A stretch of DNA of 64,000 bases from NCBI GenBank assembly GCA_963667075.1, contig OY762938.1, positions 1,426,001 through 1,490,000 of the forward strand, given 5' to 3'. Made by a program: the position numbers and the translations under genes. Origin of the DNA: G963667075 sp963667075 (GTDB lineage: Bacteria > Pseudomonadota > Alphaproteobacteria > Micavibrionales > Micavibrionaceae). The notes under the pieces were generated by a model. It was not told the DNA's origin and did not search any database. It saw nothing but the letters and a program-made list of their open reading frames with translations. This document shows, piece by piece, positions 35,488 to 42,133 of the stretch. Numbering within the stretch: position 1 is the stretch's first letter; each line of letters begins with the position of its first letter.

Positions 35488-35916
35488 ATGAGAATTGCAT
35501 TAGAGCCCGAATATTTTATTGAAGCCCTGCATTTGCCGCAAAGTGCAGCGCGGGGCTTTATCAGGGAAATTCCGCTGGGATATCATACGCTTTTGGTCTC
35601 TGCGCCCCTTTTTTATCTTTATGAGGCAGCGTTGCTGGAAAATAAGAAGGCGTTGGGCTTGCGCTATAGTGATATTCAGGGGCTGTTATCCATGCTGGCT
35701 GAAAAGGGATCGCCTGTTAAATTGCACTCGTTATGGCGGCCTGTGCTGAAAAAACCGGGGCGGGATATTTTAATGGCAACCGCTTTTTTTGGACAGGCGG
35801 ATGCTTTGCTTTTGACGGATAAAACCGCGCATTTTTATAAAAAAGCGGCCAAGCGCTTTCGGCTGGATCTTGTAACTGACCCTGATCTTATTGAAAAAGG
35901 AGACATCGCCGCATGA
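35488..35916 (+). CDS. PIN-domain protein, putative toxin
   Basis: A 142-aa PIN-fold protein, a family of metal-dependent RNases often acting as VapC-like toxins. The acidic set is visible: Glu6 (IALEPEYF), Glu46 (FYLYEAALL), Asp93 (GRDILMATA) and Asp111 (LLLTDKT). The first position is normally Asp (LDTN), so Glu6 is unusual. The downstream gene overlaps by 4 nt (ATGA) and encodes a small ribbon-helix-helix-like protein, which gives a toxin-then-antitoxin order. This reverses the usual vapBC order. Confidence 0.75.
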   Translation: MRIALEPEYFIEALHLPQSAARGFIREIPLGYHTLLVSAPLFYLYEAALLENKKALGLRYSDIQGLLSMLAEKGSPVKLHSLWRPVLKKPGRDILMATAFFGQADALLLTDKTAHFYKKAAKRFRLDLVTDPDLIEKGDIAA

Positions 35917-36122
35917 GTCAATATCCTCTTCGTATTCCAGATTCCCTTATGAGGGCGGCTAAAAAAGCCGCTAAAACGGACAAAACATCACTGAATCAGT
36001 TCTTTGTGATGGCCATTGCTGAAAAAGTAGCGGCACTGGAGACTGAGAATCTTTTAAGAGACCGCTCTGTGCTCGCAGATAAAGACGCGTTTGAGGCTAT
36101 TTTAGAGCGTATCGGGACATGA
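35913..36122 (+). CDS. Ribbon-helix-helix-like antitoxin
   Basis: A 69-aa protein that begins with a short beta strand (YPLRIPDSLMRAAKKAA) and helices (DKTSLNQFFVMAIAEKVAAL). This fits the Arc/MetJ or HicB-C-terminal type ribbon-helix-helix. It likely binds DNA through the strand and the PIN partner through its C-terminal helix. It overlaps the PIN gene by 4 nt, so the two are translationally coupled. Confidence 0.72.
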   Translation: MSQYPLRIPDSLMRAAKKAAKTDKTSLNQFFVMAIAEKVAALETENLLRDRSVLADKDAFEAILERIGT

Positions 36123-36178
36123 TTTAACGTCTGATATTATAAATTATATCAAAAATCCTTTGGCTATTCTGCTACTTT

Positions 36179-36188
36179 CCCCCCCCCC
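36179..36188. repeat. C10 homopolymer
   Basis: Ten consecutive C, 2 nt past the stop of the solute-binding protein gene (on its strand a G10). It lies between convergent genes, outside any reading frame. Confidence 0.9.
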
Positions 36189-36190
36189 AT

Positions 36191-37060
36191 TTAGTGCCTG
36201 TAACGCGGGGCTACCGACCAAAGATCATAATCAGGTGCATTCTTGCGGAAAGACTCTGTTACAAACCCGTTTAATACCAATTTGGTAAGGGTTGCATCGA
36301 CAGCACTTTTCAAACCACTTTCTTCCATAGGCAACATCATGCTCACAGGATTAATGTCCACTGGTTGATCCGGCATAATCATTTTTACAGTTCCGGGGTT
36401 GTTGGTAAGATAGTTGTCGCCGAATGATTTTTCAAAGAAGGCAACGTCGGCTTTGCCTGTTTGAACATCAACAAGCAGTTGTGTGTAATCAAGCAATTGT
36501 GGTGATGAGATAATTTTGGCTTTTGGGAAAGATTTACGGGCAATTATTTCCTGTACGTCACCGTCTTTGGCTATAATTTTTATTTCAGGAGAATTTATGC
36601 TGTCCAGAGATTTGTTAAAGCGGTTATCGTTTGCTCTAACCCAGGCAAAGATTGTTTGGAAATAAACCGGCGTTGTGTATAGAACATATTTTGCTCTTTT
36701 AGGCGTGACAACAGCACCAGTACAGAACATGTCATATTTGTTGGAGACGAATCCTTCTTCGATTTCTCCATATCCGACTTCTGTGCCCCATTCTATTTTC
36801 AGATCCAGTTCTTTAGCCATTTCATTCGCGATATCGTAAAAAACGCCACTTAATTCTCCAGTATTTGGATCTTTTATAAGGAGGGGGGCGTAGAGCGCAT
36901 ACCCGCAACGAATTGTGCCCGTTTTTAAAATGCGTTCATATATGGTCTCTTTTGCATTTACCTGTTCCATTTTGTCAGGTGTTTTATGAAACAAAAATAC
37001 ACTTACCATCGCAATAACTGAAACGATCAACGACAATAAAGAAATTTTGTTCATTTTCAT
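36191..37060 (-). CDS. Family 3 extracellular solute-binding protein
   Basis: A 289-aa protein with an N-terminal hydrophobic signal or anchor (residues 5-25). The SBP_bac_3 fold starts at KTGTIRCGYALYAPLLIKD and continues LSGVFYDIANEMAKELDL and YDMFCTGAVVTPKRAKYVLYT. Such proteins capture polar amino acids for an ABC transporter or act as sensors. No permease or ATPase gene is adjacent. It may serve a distant transporter or a signalling partner. There is no lipobox. Confidence 0.85.
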   Translation of the reverse strand: MKMNKISLLSLIVSVIAMVSVFLFHKTPDKMEQVNAKETIYERILKTGTIRCGYALYAPLLIKDPNTGELSGVFYDIANEMAKELDLKIEWGTEVGYGEIEEGFVSNKYDMFCTGAVVTPKRAKYVLYTTPVYFQTIFAWVRANDNRFNKSLDSINSPEIKIIAKDGDVQEIIARKSFPKAKIISSPQLLDYTQLLVDVQTGKADVAFFEKSFGDNYLTNNPGTVKMIMPDQPVDINPVSMMLPMEESGLKSAVDATLTKLVLNGFVTESFRKNAPDYDLWSVAPRYRH

Positions 37061-37244
37061 TTTCTTTCAAAAAGTAAGGCATGTTTTCACATATACAGCA
37101 TCTTTTATTTAGAGTTATGATGCAAGAAATTAATTAAAATTTTATAATAATTTCAAATGGATGCAAAGCAATACTTATTGCTCCATTTGTTAAATTTATG
37201 TAAAATATAAGGAATGGGGTAGTGTGGTATGACGGGAGACATCT

Positions 37245-37520
37245 ATGATATTTTATTATATCGTGTCGCTGTGTTTTGCGTATTTGTGTCTGGCAGAATT
37301 TGATTTGTCATTTTCTGTGTTCACGGATGATACTGCGACCGCTATCAGTTTGACGATGATGGGGGCGGCCCTTTCTTTTCTGGCTGATAATATGGCGGGG
37401 GTGCATGAGACGAAAAGCCCGCTTATTCCGGGTGTTATAGGGGCATTGTGTGGCGTTTTATTGGGGGCTGTCTATCAAGGCAGTCTGAATAATATACTGT
37501 ATAATCTTACAAATTTATAA
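37245..37520 (+). CDS. Small membrane protein
   Basis: I do not recognise this 91-aa protein. It has three hydrophobic segments (residues about 1-18, 34-50 and 60-80) with Gly/Ala-rich helices such as GVIGALCGVLLGAVYQG. GGGAG precedes the ATG at a good distance. No operon partner. Confidence 0.6.
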   Translation: MIFYYIVSLCFAYLCLAEFDLSFSVFTDDTATAISLTMMGAALSFLADNMAGVHETKSPLIPGVIGALCGVLLGAVYQGSLNNILYNLTNL

Positions 37521-37591
37521 TGTTGATGAGGGTATCTATGAAAATGTCTACGAACACACAAAGAATTGGTATATCAGTTTACAAAAGAGAC

Positions 37592-37620
37592 TTGCGCTTT
37601 TATCAAACAATCGCTAGGGT
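37592..37620 (+). promoter_or_regulatory. Candidate tRNA-Ser promoter
   Basis: TTGCGC, a 17-nt spacer and TAGGGT, ending 39 nt before the tRNA. A hairpin GAAATCCT/AGGATTTC (37630-37652) sits between it and the tRNA. Confidence 0.4.
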
Positions 37621-37659
37621 GCCCATTCTGAAATCCTGAACGAGAGGATTTCAAGAGCA

Positions 37660-37749
37660 GGAGACGTGGCCGAGCGGTTTAAGGCGCACGCCTGGAAAGC
37701 GTGTTGGGGTGTAAGCCCCTCAAGGGTTCAAATCCCTTCGTCTCCGCCA
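37660..37749 (+). tRNA. tRNA-Ser (anticodon GGA)
   Basis: The acceptor arms GGAGACG and CGTCTCC pair, followed by discriminator G and an encoded CCA (37747-37749). The anticodon loop reads CTGGAAA, giving GGA. The long variable arm (GTTGGGGTGTAAGCCCCTC) is typical of a class II tRNA-Ser. The T arm carries GGTTCAAATCC. Confidence 0.97.
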
Positions 37750-37756
37750 TTTTTAT

Positions 37757-37875
37757 GCTCGGCCTATACAGTTCAGCAGGATATTTCATACTGATAGCTT
37801 GATGCGGGCGTTCTTCGTTATAACGTTTTGTAAACTGATCCAGTTTTTCTGCTGCTGCAAGAGAGTATATCCGGG
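37757..37875 (-). pseudogene. IS3/IS481-type transposase fragment
   Basis: On the minus strand this reads AAAEKLDQFTKRYNEERPHQ and continues AISMKYPAELYR. This is the extreme C-terminus of an rve-type (IS3 or IS481) transposase. A stop codon (TAA) lies about 15 codons upstream. Only this tail remains. It begins 8 nt after tRNA-Ser. Confidence 0.75.
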
Positions 37876-37924
37876 TGGTTTAGCGGCAAAACTCACAGTT
37901 AATTTCCCCTCATCAAGTCATAAA

Positions 37925-37960
37925 ATGTAGCTTAACACCCTGTCCGAATTTTCGGGACCA
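37925..37960 (-). repeat. Solitary IS3-type terminal sequence, copy 2
   Basis: On the minus strand TGGTCCCGAAAATTCGGACA is followed by GGGTGTTAAGCTACATTTTA. It matches the terminal sequence upstream of OrfA at 40150-40189 with four differences or so. The element that belonged to it is reduced to the transposase fragment at 37757. Confidence 0.75.
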
Positions 37961-38016
37961 TCTCTATTGCTGGATTCAAGAACCTATATACTGATAACCC
38001 TAAACCGTCTGGGTTC

Positions 38017-38035
38017 GGCCATAAGCAGACATTCA
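38017..38035. repeat. Short direct repeat, copy 1
   Basis: GGCCATAAGCAGACATTCA recurs as GGCCAAAAGCAGACGTTCA at 39001-39019, two mismatches in 19 nt. The copies bracket the two unknown genes at 38052 and 38376. Confidence 0.6.
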
Positions 38036-38051
38036 CTGTAAAACCATATTA

Positions 38052-38339
38052 TTAATTGATAGTTTTGAAGGATTTATCTTCTTCGCCTATAAATTCTTCA
38101 ATTCCTTCTGATTTTATGGCTTTTAGCAGTTCTTCTAAAGCGTCGTTGTCAGTGTTGAAATGATGATCAAACACACATGAATTTCCATACATGTCTACCG
38201 TTTCCAATAGCCGCTTTTTTTCATCATCCTGATAAATGTGAACTTCTAGGGTGTGCCCATCTCTTTCAAGAGTTTGGAATAGCGGTGACATTATGAGTTC
38301 TGGAATGTTTGACATATCTCCCAACCGATGATAAATCAT
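38052..38339 (-). CDS. Hypothetical protein, 95 aa
   Basis: I do not recognise this protein. It is acidic and soluble, with strand-like (HTLEVHIYQDDEKKRL) and helical (NDALEELLKAIKSEGIEEF) stretches that suggest a small alpha/beta fold. It diverges from the TPR gene with 36 nt between starts. It lies between IS3-type ends, so it may be horizontally acquired. Confidence 0.55.
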   Translation of the reverse strand: MIYHRLGDMSNIPELIMSPLFQTLERDGHTLEVHIYQDDEKKRLLETVDMYGNSCVFDHHFNTDNDALEELLKAIKSEGIEEFIGEEDKSFKTIN

Positions 38340-38375
38340 TTAACTTAAAATTTTGACAATAACCGGGAGAGGAAA

Positions 38376-38864
38376 ATGTTGAAGTCAACAAAAGAACATG
38401 CAGAACAAATGAAAAGCATAAGTAGATTACTAGACTTTGCACAAGCACATGACCCCGACGGTGGAGAAAGGAAGAACCTCTATTTAGAAAGGGCTGTAAA
38501 AGTATGTCCATACGACGAAGAAAAACTCTATAAGGTTGGACAACGTTGCCTTGATGCTGGCATGCCTAATGAAGCCATAGAAGTTTTTAAGGACGCAAAT
38601 AAAATCAACCCCAAAAACAGACACACTCATGCTAGTCTTGGTGAAGCCTATATGAACGTAGGGCACTCTACCGATGCTATAAAATCATTAAAAAAAGCAA
38701 TAAAGATGGCTGAAAAAGCGAACGACAATAAACTTGCTACAAAATGCGAAAGAATACTCGCCGACCACTACGAGTCCCTCGGATTTACATACAACGGCAA
38801 AACGACATCGCCTCAAAAGGCTGATAATCCTTGCTATTGGTCAAGCCAATACGACCCTGGATAA
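38376..38864 (+). CDS. TPR-repeat protein
   Basis: A 162-aa soluble protein with about two clear tetratricopeptide repeats: KLYKVGQRCLDAGMPNEAIE followed by VFKDANKINPKN, then HASLGEAYMNVGHSTDAIKS. A third degenerate helix pair follows. TPRs bind other proteins. A strong GGGAGAGG precedes the ATG. Codon use is more AT-rich than in the flanking core genes, in keeping with its place between IS3-type ends. The partner is unknown. Confidence 0.7.
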   Translation: MLKSTKEHAEQMKSISRLLDFAQAHDPDGGERKNLYLERAVKVCPYDEEKLYKVGQRCLDAGMPNEAIEVFKDANKINPKNRHTHASLGEAYMNVGHSTDAIKSLKKAIKMAEKANDNKLATKCERILADHYESLGFTYNGKTTSPQKADNPCYWSSQYDPG

Positions 38865-39000
38865 TACGGTAGTGTTACAAAATTTAACAATTGACGTGAT
38901 CTTAGAAGATGCCGGTTAGTTTTTTTGTTTTTTGTCCATCTTCGATAAACCAAAAATACTCTCTTAGCAATTTACCACAACTTGTCTTACTTTGGCTGGC

Positions 39001-39019
39001 GGCCAAAAGCAGACGTTCA
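39001..39019. repeat. Short direct repeat, copy 2
   Basis: GGCCAAAAGCAGACGTTCA, matching copy 1 at 38017-38035. In 38865-39088 I see nothing else. Confidence 0.6.
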
Positions 39020-39088
39020 GATAATATGTCTTATGGAAACGAGAATGTTATGTTGAGGTTTGTATAGATTTTTCTAAAGGCGAGATTG

Positions 39089-39328
39089 CTACAACTTGTT
39101 ATAAAAACGCAACCATGTAAAAGGCTTGATTTCTCCCTCTTCGTAAAAAACAAGATGGTTACATCGAGAGCTTTCTGTGAACTTAATGCTGTCTCCAGTT
39201 TTTTGGTTTCTTAATAAAAAAGGCTCATCCCACGCCATATCTTCAGGATAAATACCCGGACCAAAAACTAGAAAAGCATTGTACTGAAAGTCTTTCTCTG
39301 ACCAAAACTTTTTACCATTTATTTGCAT
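39089..39328 (-). CDS. Hypothetical protein, 79 aa
   Basis: I do not recognise this short, soluble, aromatic-rich protein (MAWDEPFLLRNQKTG; FYEEGEIKPFTWLRFY). It has no signal peptide. It lies between IS3-type sequences. The absence of a clear ribosome-binding site leaves it less certain than its neighbours. Confidence 0.45.
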   Translation of the reverse strand: MQINGKKFWSEKDFQYNAFLVFGPGIYPEDMAWDEPFLLRNQKTGDSIKFTESSRCNHLVFYEEGEIKPFTWLRFYNKL

Positions 39329-39467
39329 GAGACCGCCGTCCCGCTTTCCTTTACACTTTGTGGCAAAACTATCATGGCCCCAATTTTTGTTAAAAACGAA
39401 AATGGTTCTAGCCTTCTCTTTCCTTCTAACACCTCTTCTTTGGGAATTCTTATCAACGATCTTGTCG

Positions 39468-39818
39468 TCACCTGCACCAGGTTCGGCTACGAAACCCCTT
39501 AAGCAAATACGGGTAAGTCTTGTGCAAGGGATGTGGATCAGATGTACGCGGCTTCTGATAGACTGCCTCGATCCCCATCAGCCGCATTAATCTGCGCACA
39601 CGGTGGCGGCCTACATTATACCCTTGGCGGCGCAAATACCGCGCCATTTGGCGGCTGCCGTAATAAGGCGTTTCCAAAAATTGTTCATCTATTAACCGCA
39701 TCAAATGCAAGTTCAAAGGGTTTTCGCCTTTTGGGTCGTAATACCAGCCGGAACGGCTGATCGATAATAAGGCGCATTGCTTTGATATAGTTACGTTTTT
39801 ATTGGACGGATCTACCAT
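39468..39818 (-). pseudogene. IS3-family OrfB transposase, 3'-truncated
   Basis: 116 aa corresponding to the N-terminal part of an IS3-type OrfB. It has the HTH_21-like stretch (RLIDEQFLETPYYGSRQMAR and HRVRRLMRLMGIEAVYQKPR). The frame ends right where the catalytic rve core should begin (KGFRSRTWCR, then stop), so no D-D-E residues remain. It overlaps OrfA by 7 nt. Confidence 0.85.
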
Positions 39819-40126
39819 TTCTTTGCGCCTCCTAGCCCCAATCGGCTGGAGGCATCGGATAAAAAATCCCGTTCCACCGTTAACTGACCAATCTTTGCAT
39901 GGAGTTCTTTTACTTCGGCTTCATGATCTTTTTCCTGAATTTCAAGCTTCCCGGAAAATCCAGCCTCCATCGAGGCCAGTGCCTCTTTCTTCCAGCGGTG
40001 GATCACCGTCGCATGTACCCCGTAGCGGCTCGAAAGTTCCGCCACTGACGCATCCTCGCGTAATGCTGCCAACGCTACCTGCGCTTTGAACTTCGCAGGA
40101 TAATTCTTCCTTATCTTTTTGCTCAT
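39812..40126 (-). CDS. IS3-family OrfA
   Basis: A 104-aa helix-turn-helix protein (YPAKFKAQVALAALREDASV and ELSSRYGVHATVIHRWKKEA) with a C-terminal leucine-zipper-like part (VKELHAKIGQLTVERDFL). This is the standard OrfA of IS3 elements, which binds the element ends and is fused to OrfB by frameshifting. It overlaps the truncated OrfB. AGGAGGG lies upstream of the ATG. Without OrfB the element cannot move by itself. Confidence 0.88.
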   Translation of the reverse strand: MSKKIRKNYPAKFKAQVALAALREDASVAELSSRYGVHATVIHRWKKEALASMEAGFSGKLEIQEKDHEAEVKELHAKIGQLTVERDFLSDASSRLGLGGAKKW

Positions 40127-40149
40127 TTTATCGACCCTCCTTAGGCCTC

Positions 40150-40189
40150 AAAAATGTAGCTTAACATACTGTCCGAATTTTTGGGACCA
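40150..40189 (-). repeat. IS3-type terminal sequence, copy 1
   Basis: On the minus strand TGGTCCCAAAAATTCGGACA, then GTATGTTAAGCTACATTTTT, just upstream of OrfA. It is the OrfA-side end of the element. The OrfB-side end is missing. Confidence 0.75.
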
Positions 40190-40227
40190 GCTCTGACCAA
40201 AGGGATCGCGGGGATGGCAGGGGGCGT

Positions 40228-40318
40228 TTTTATGTTTCAGCACAGAGGACACAGAGATCACAGCGTTTTTTCATCTTAAAAGAATCTCTGTGCTCTCTGT
40301 GTGCTCTGTGGTTTAAAC
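40228..40318. repeat. Inverted CACAGAG repeats
   Basis: CACAGAGGACACAGAGATCA near 40236 is mirrored by CTCTGTGCTCTCTGTGTGCT near 40290-40310, giving a long imperfect hairpin with a T6 inside the loop. No gene lies in 40190-40560. Confidence 0.6.
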
Positions 40319-40324
40319 TTTTTA

Positions 40325-40535
40325 TGTCCGATTGTTGCTTTCCCTGTGAAAACAGGGATTCTTAACGCATTATTTTTAAAAGATTCCCGCCTGCGCGGGA
40401 AAAGCAAAAGGGCGCATTTTTTGACTTTTGCAGTGGCTTCTATAGTCTTTGTGTTCTTGGCGTGAACGAATGGATGCCGGATCACGTCCGGCATGACGAT
40501 GCGGGGCGATTCTGTTTCTAAATTGAGCTATATAT
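40325..40535. repeat. Dispersed intergenic repeat, uninterrupted copy with REP hairpin
   Basis: Contains TTGCTTTCCCTGTGAAAA, AAAAGATTCCCGCCTGCGCG, GGCTTCTATAGTCTTTGTGT, TTCTTGGCGTGAACGAATGG and the hairpin ATGCCGGA/TCCGGCAT (40474-40494). The parts before 40466 match 32457-32600 and 31205-31260 in inverted orientation. The hairpin part matches 31481-31545 in direct orientation. Confidence 0.7.
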
Positions 40536-40560
40536 CACACCGGGGCAACAGTCGGACATT

Positions 40561-40728
40561 ATGGGTGCTGTGGTTTTGTCCGGTTCATTGCCGTCCGTCA
40601 AATATTTTCTCGCGGACAAGGCGTGTGATGCAAACCATTTGCGCATGTTCGGAAGGATCAAGGATTGGCGAAGAATTGCAACAAGATACGACAAAAACGC
40701 CACGAACTTCTACTGTCTAAAAGCATAA
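40561..40728 (+). pseudogene. IS5-family transposase remnant with internal deletion
   Basis: The in-frame 55-residue stretch reads GAVVLSGSLPSVKYFLADKA, then CDANHLR directly joined to MFGRIKDWRRIATRYDKNAT and NFYCLKA-stop. LADKAYDA-type and FGRLKDWRR-type motifs are normally about 40-50 residues apart in IS5/IS1031 transposases, so the middle part has been deleted in frame. No N-terminal half is present. Confidence 0.75.
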
Positions 40729-40783
40729 AAAATGCATGCCAAGGACAACACAGGCTTTGACGAGGCGGTGAAGAAGGCATAAA

Positions 40784-42061
40784 TTGTTCTATATGGAGTC
40801 GTTAAGTTCTACATTTCCCGGGGTTCTTTTTCTTGCATTTTTAGGCGGCGTTCTTCTTAATTTGATGCCGTGTGTGTTTCCTGTGCTTTCTATTAAGGCA
40901 CTGAGCCTTGTGAATATGCCGGCACAGGAACGTAAGCGGGCGGTTATTCATGGTCTTCTTTATATGCTTGGCGTGGTGGGCAGTTTCCTGTTTATCGCTT
41001 TGCTTTTGATTGTTTTGCTGCACAGTGGAAAGCAGATCGGATGGGGATTTCAGTTCCAAAATCCATCGGTTGTTTTGTTTTTATCTTTTTTACTTTTTGT
41101 GATTGCACTCAATCTTTCAGGCTTCTTTGATGTGGAGCTGCGTCTTGGCCTGTTTGGTAAAGCGTTGTCTGAGAAGCAGGGTTATATAAAGGATTTTTGC
41201 ACTGGTATATTGGCGACGCTTGTGGCGACGCCTTGTATGGCGCCATTTACGGGGGTTGCGCTTGGTTATGCGGTAACGCAGCCGCCTTTGGTGGCCCTTC
41301 TCGTTTTCTTTATGATGGGGTTCGGGCTAGCACTGCCTTATGTGCTGCTGGCCTCTGTGCCGTCTTTTGGACGGGTGTTGCCAAAGCCTGGTGCATGGAT
41401 GGAAACGTTCCGTCAATTTCTGGCTTTTCCCATGTATGCGTCGACCATATGGCTTATCTGGGTTTTGTCAAAACAGGTTGGCGATGATGGGGTGCTTATT
41501 GCGCTGGCCGGGATGCTCTCTATCACTTTTTCTATCTGGCTTCTAAAGAAACAGCCTGCATGTGGCTTAAGGCGTGTGTTTCATTTTCTTTTTGCTTTTT
41601 TGTTTTTGGGTTTTGCGGGTTTTCAGCTTGTTTTCTTTCATTTTGAGCAAAAAGAAACAGACTGCAAAGTCGCCATTATGCCTCAGACCTTTAACAGCGG
41701 GCAGTGGTATGATTATACGCCTTATATGTTGGCACAGGCTTTGAAAACCGGGCGGCCTGTGTTTGTGGATATGACAGCGGACTGGTGCATTACCTGCAAA
41801 TTCAATGAAAAAAGAGTGATTGAAACGCAGAAAACACGAGATCTTTTTAAAGCGCATGAGGTGATTCTCATAAAAGGAGACTGGACGAATGAGAATCCAG
41901 AGATAACGGCGTATCTGGAATCATTTAAGCGCGTCGGTGTGCCGCTATATATTTACTATGCTGCACCTGTGTCGAACCAGGAAGAGCGCCCAGAACCTCA
42001 GCTTTTACCTGAAATCTTAAGTGCGGACGCGATAGATGCTTTGTTTGAAGAATTAAAATAA
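40784..42061 (+). CDS. DsbD-like membrane thiol reductase lacking the N-terminal domain
   Basis: A 425-aa inner-membrane protein carrying electrons across the membrane to periplasmic thiol proteins. The membrane domain has eight or so segments with the paired cysteines of the DsbD/CcdA fold in LNLMPCVFPVLSIK and VATPCMAPFTG. The C-terminal thioredoxin domain has CxxC in TADWCITCKFNEKRV. The N-terminal periplasmic domain found in DsbD/ScsB is absent: translation starts right at the first membrane segment. TTG 40784 has AAGAAGG 6 nt upstream; the ATG at 40793 is the alternative. An IS5 remnant ends about 55 nt upstream, so 5' loss by rearrangement is possible. Confidence 0.85.
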   Translation: MFYMESLSSTFPGVLFLAFLGGVLLNLMPCVFPVLSIKALSLVNMPAQERKRAVIHGLLYMLGVVGSFLFIALLLIVLLHSGKQIGWGFQFQNPSVVLFLSFLLFVIALNLSGFFDVELRLGLFGKALSEKQGYIKDFCTGILATLVATPCMAPFTGVALGYAVTQPPLVALLVFFMMGFGLALPYVLLASVPSFGRVLPKPGAWMETFRQFLAFPMYASTIWLIWVLSKQVGDDGVLIALAGMLSITFSIWLLKKQPACGLRRVFHFLFAFLFLGFAGFQLVFFHFEQKETDCKVAIMPQTFNSGQWYDYTPYMLAQALKTGRPVFVDMTADWCITCKFNEKRVIETQKTRDLFKAHEVILIKGDWTNENPEITAYLESFKRVGVPLYIYYAAPVSNQEERPEPQLLPEILSADAIDALFEELK

Positions 42062-42133
42062 GAAAGAGAGTGTATTTTTTGAAAAAAATGCATTATGTTA
42101 TATACTGTTTTTGGGAGCTTGATATTGAGAATA

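Noticed and set aside
40493..40720. 75-codon plus-strand frame next to the IS5 remnant
   Set aside because: The recognisable transposase motifs are in another frame (40561-40728), so this one is a shadow.
40729..40783. Short frame MHAKDNTGFDEAVKKA before the DsbD-like gene
   Set aside because: Only 16 codons; it may be a relic of a lost gene end, but there is not enough to call it.
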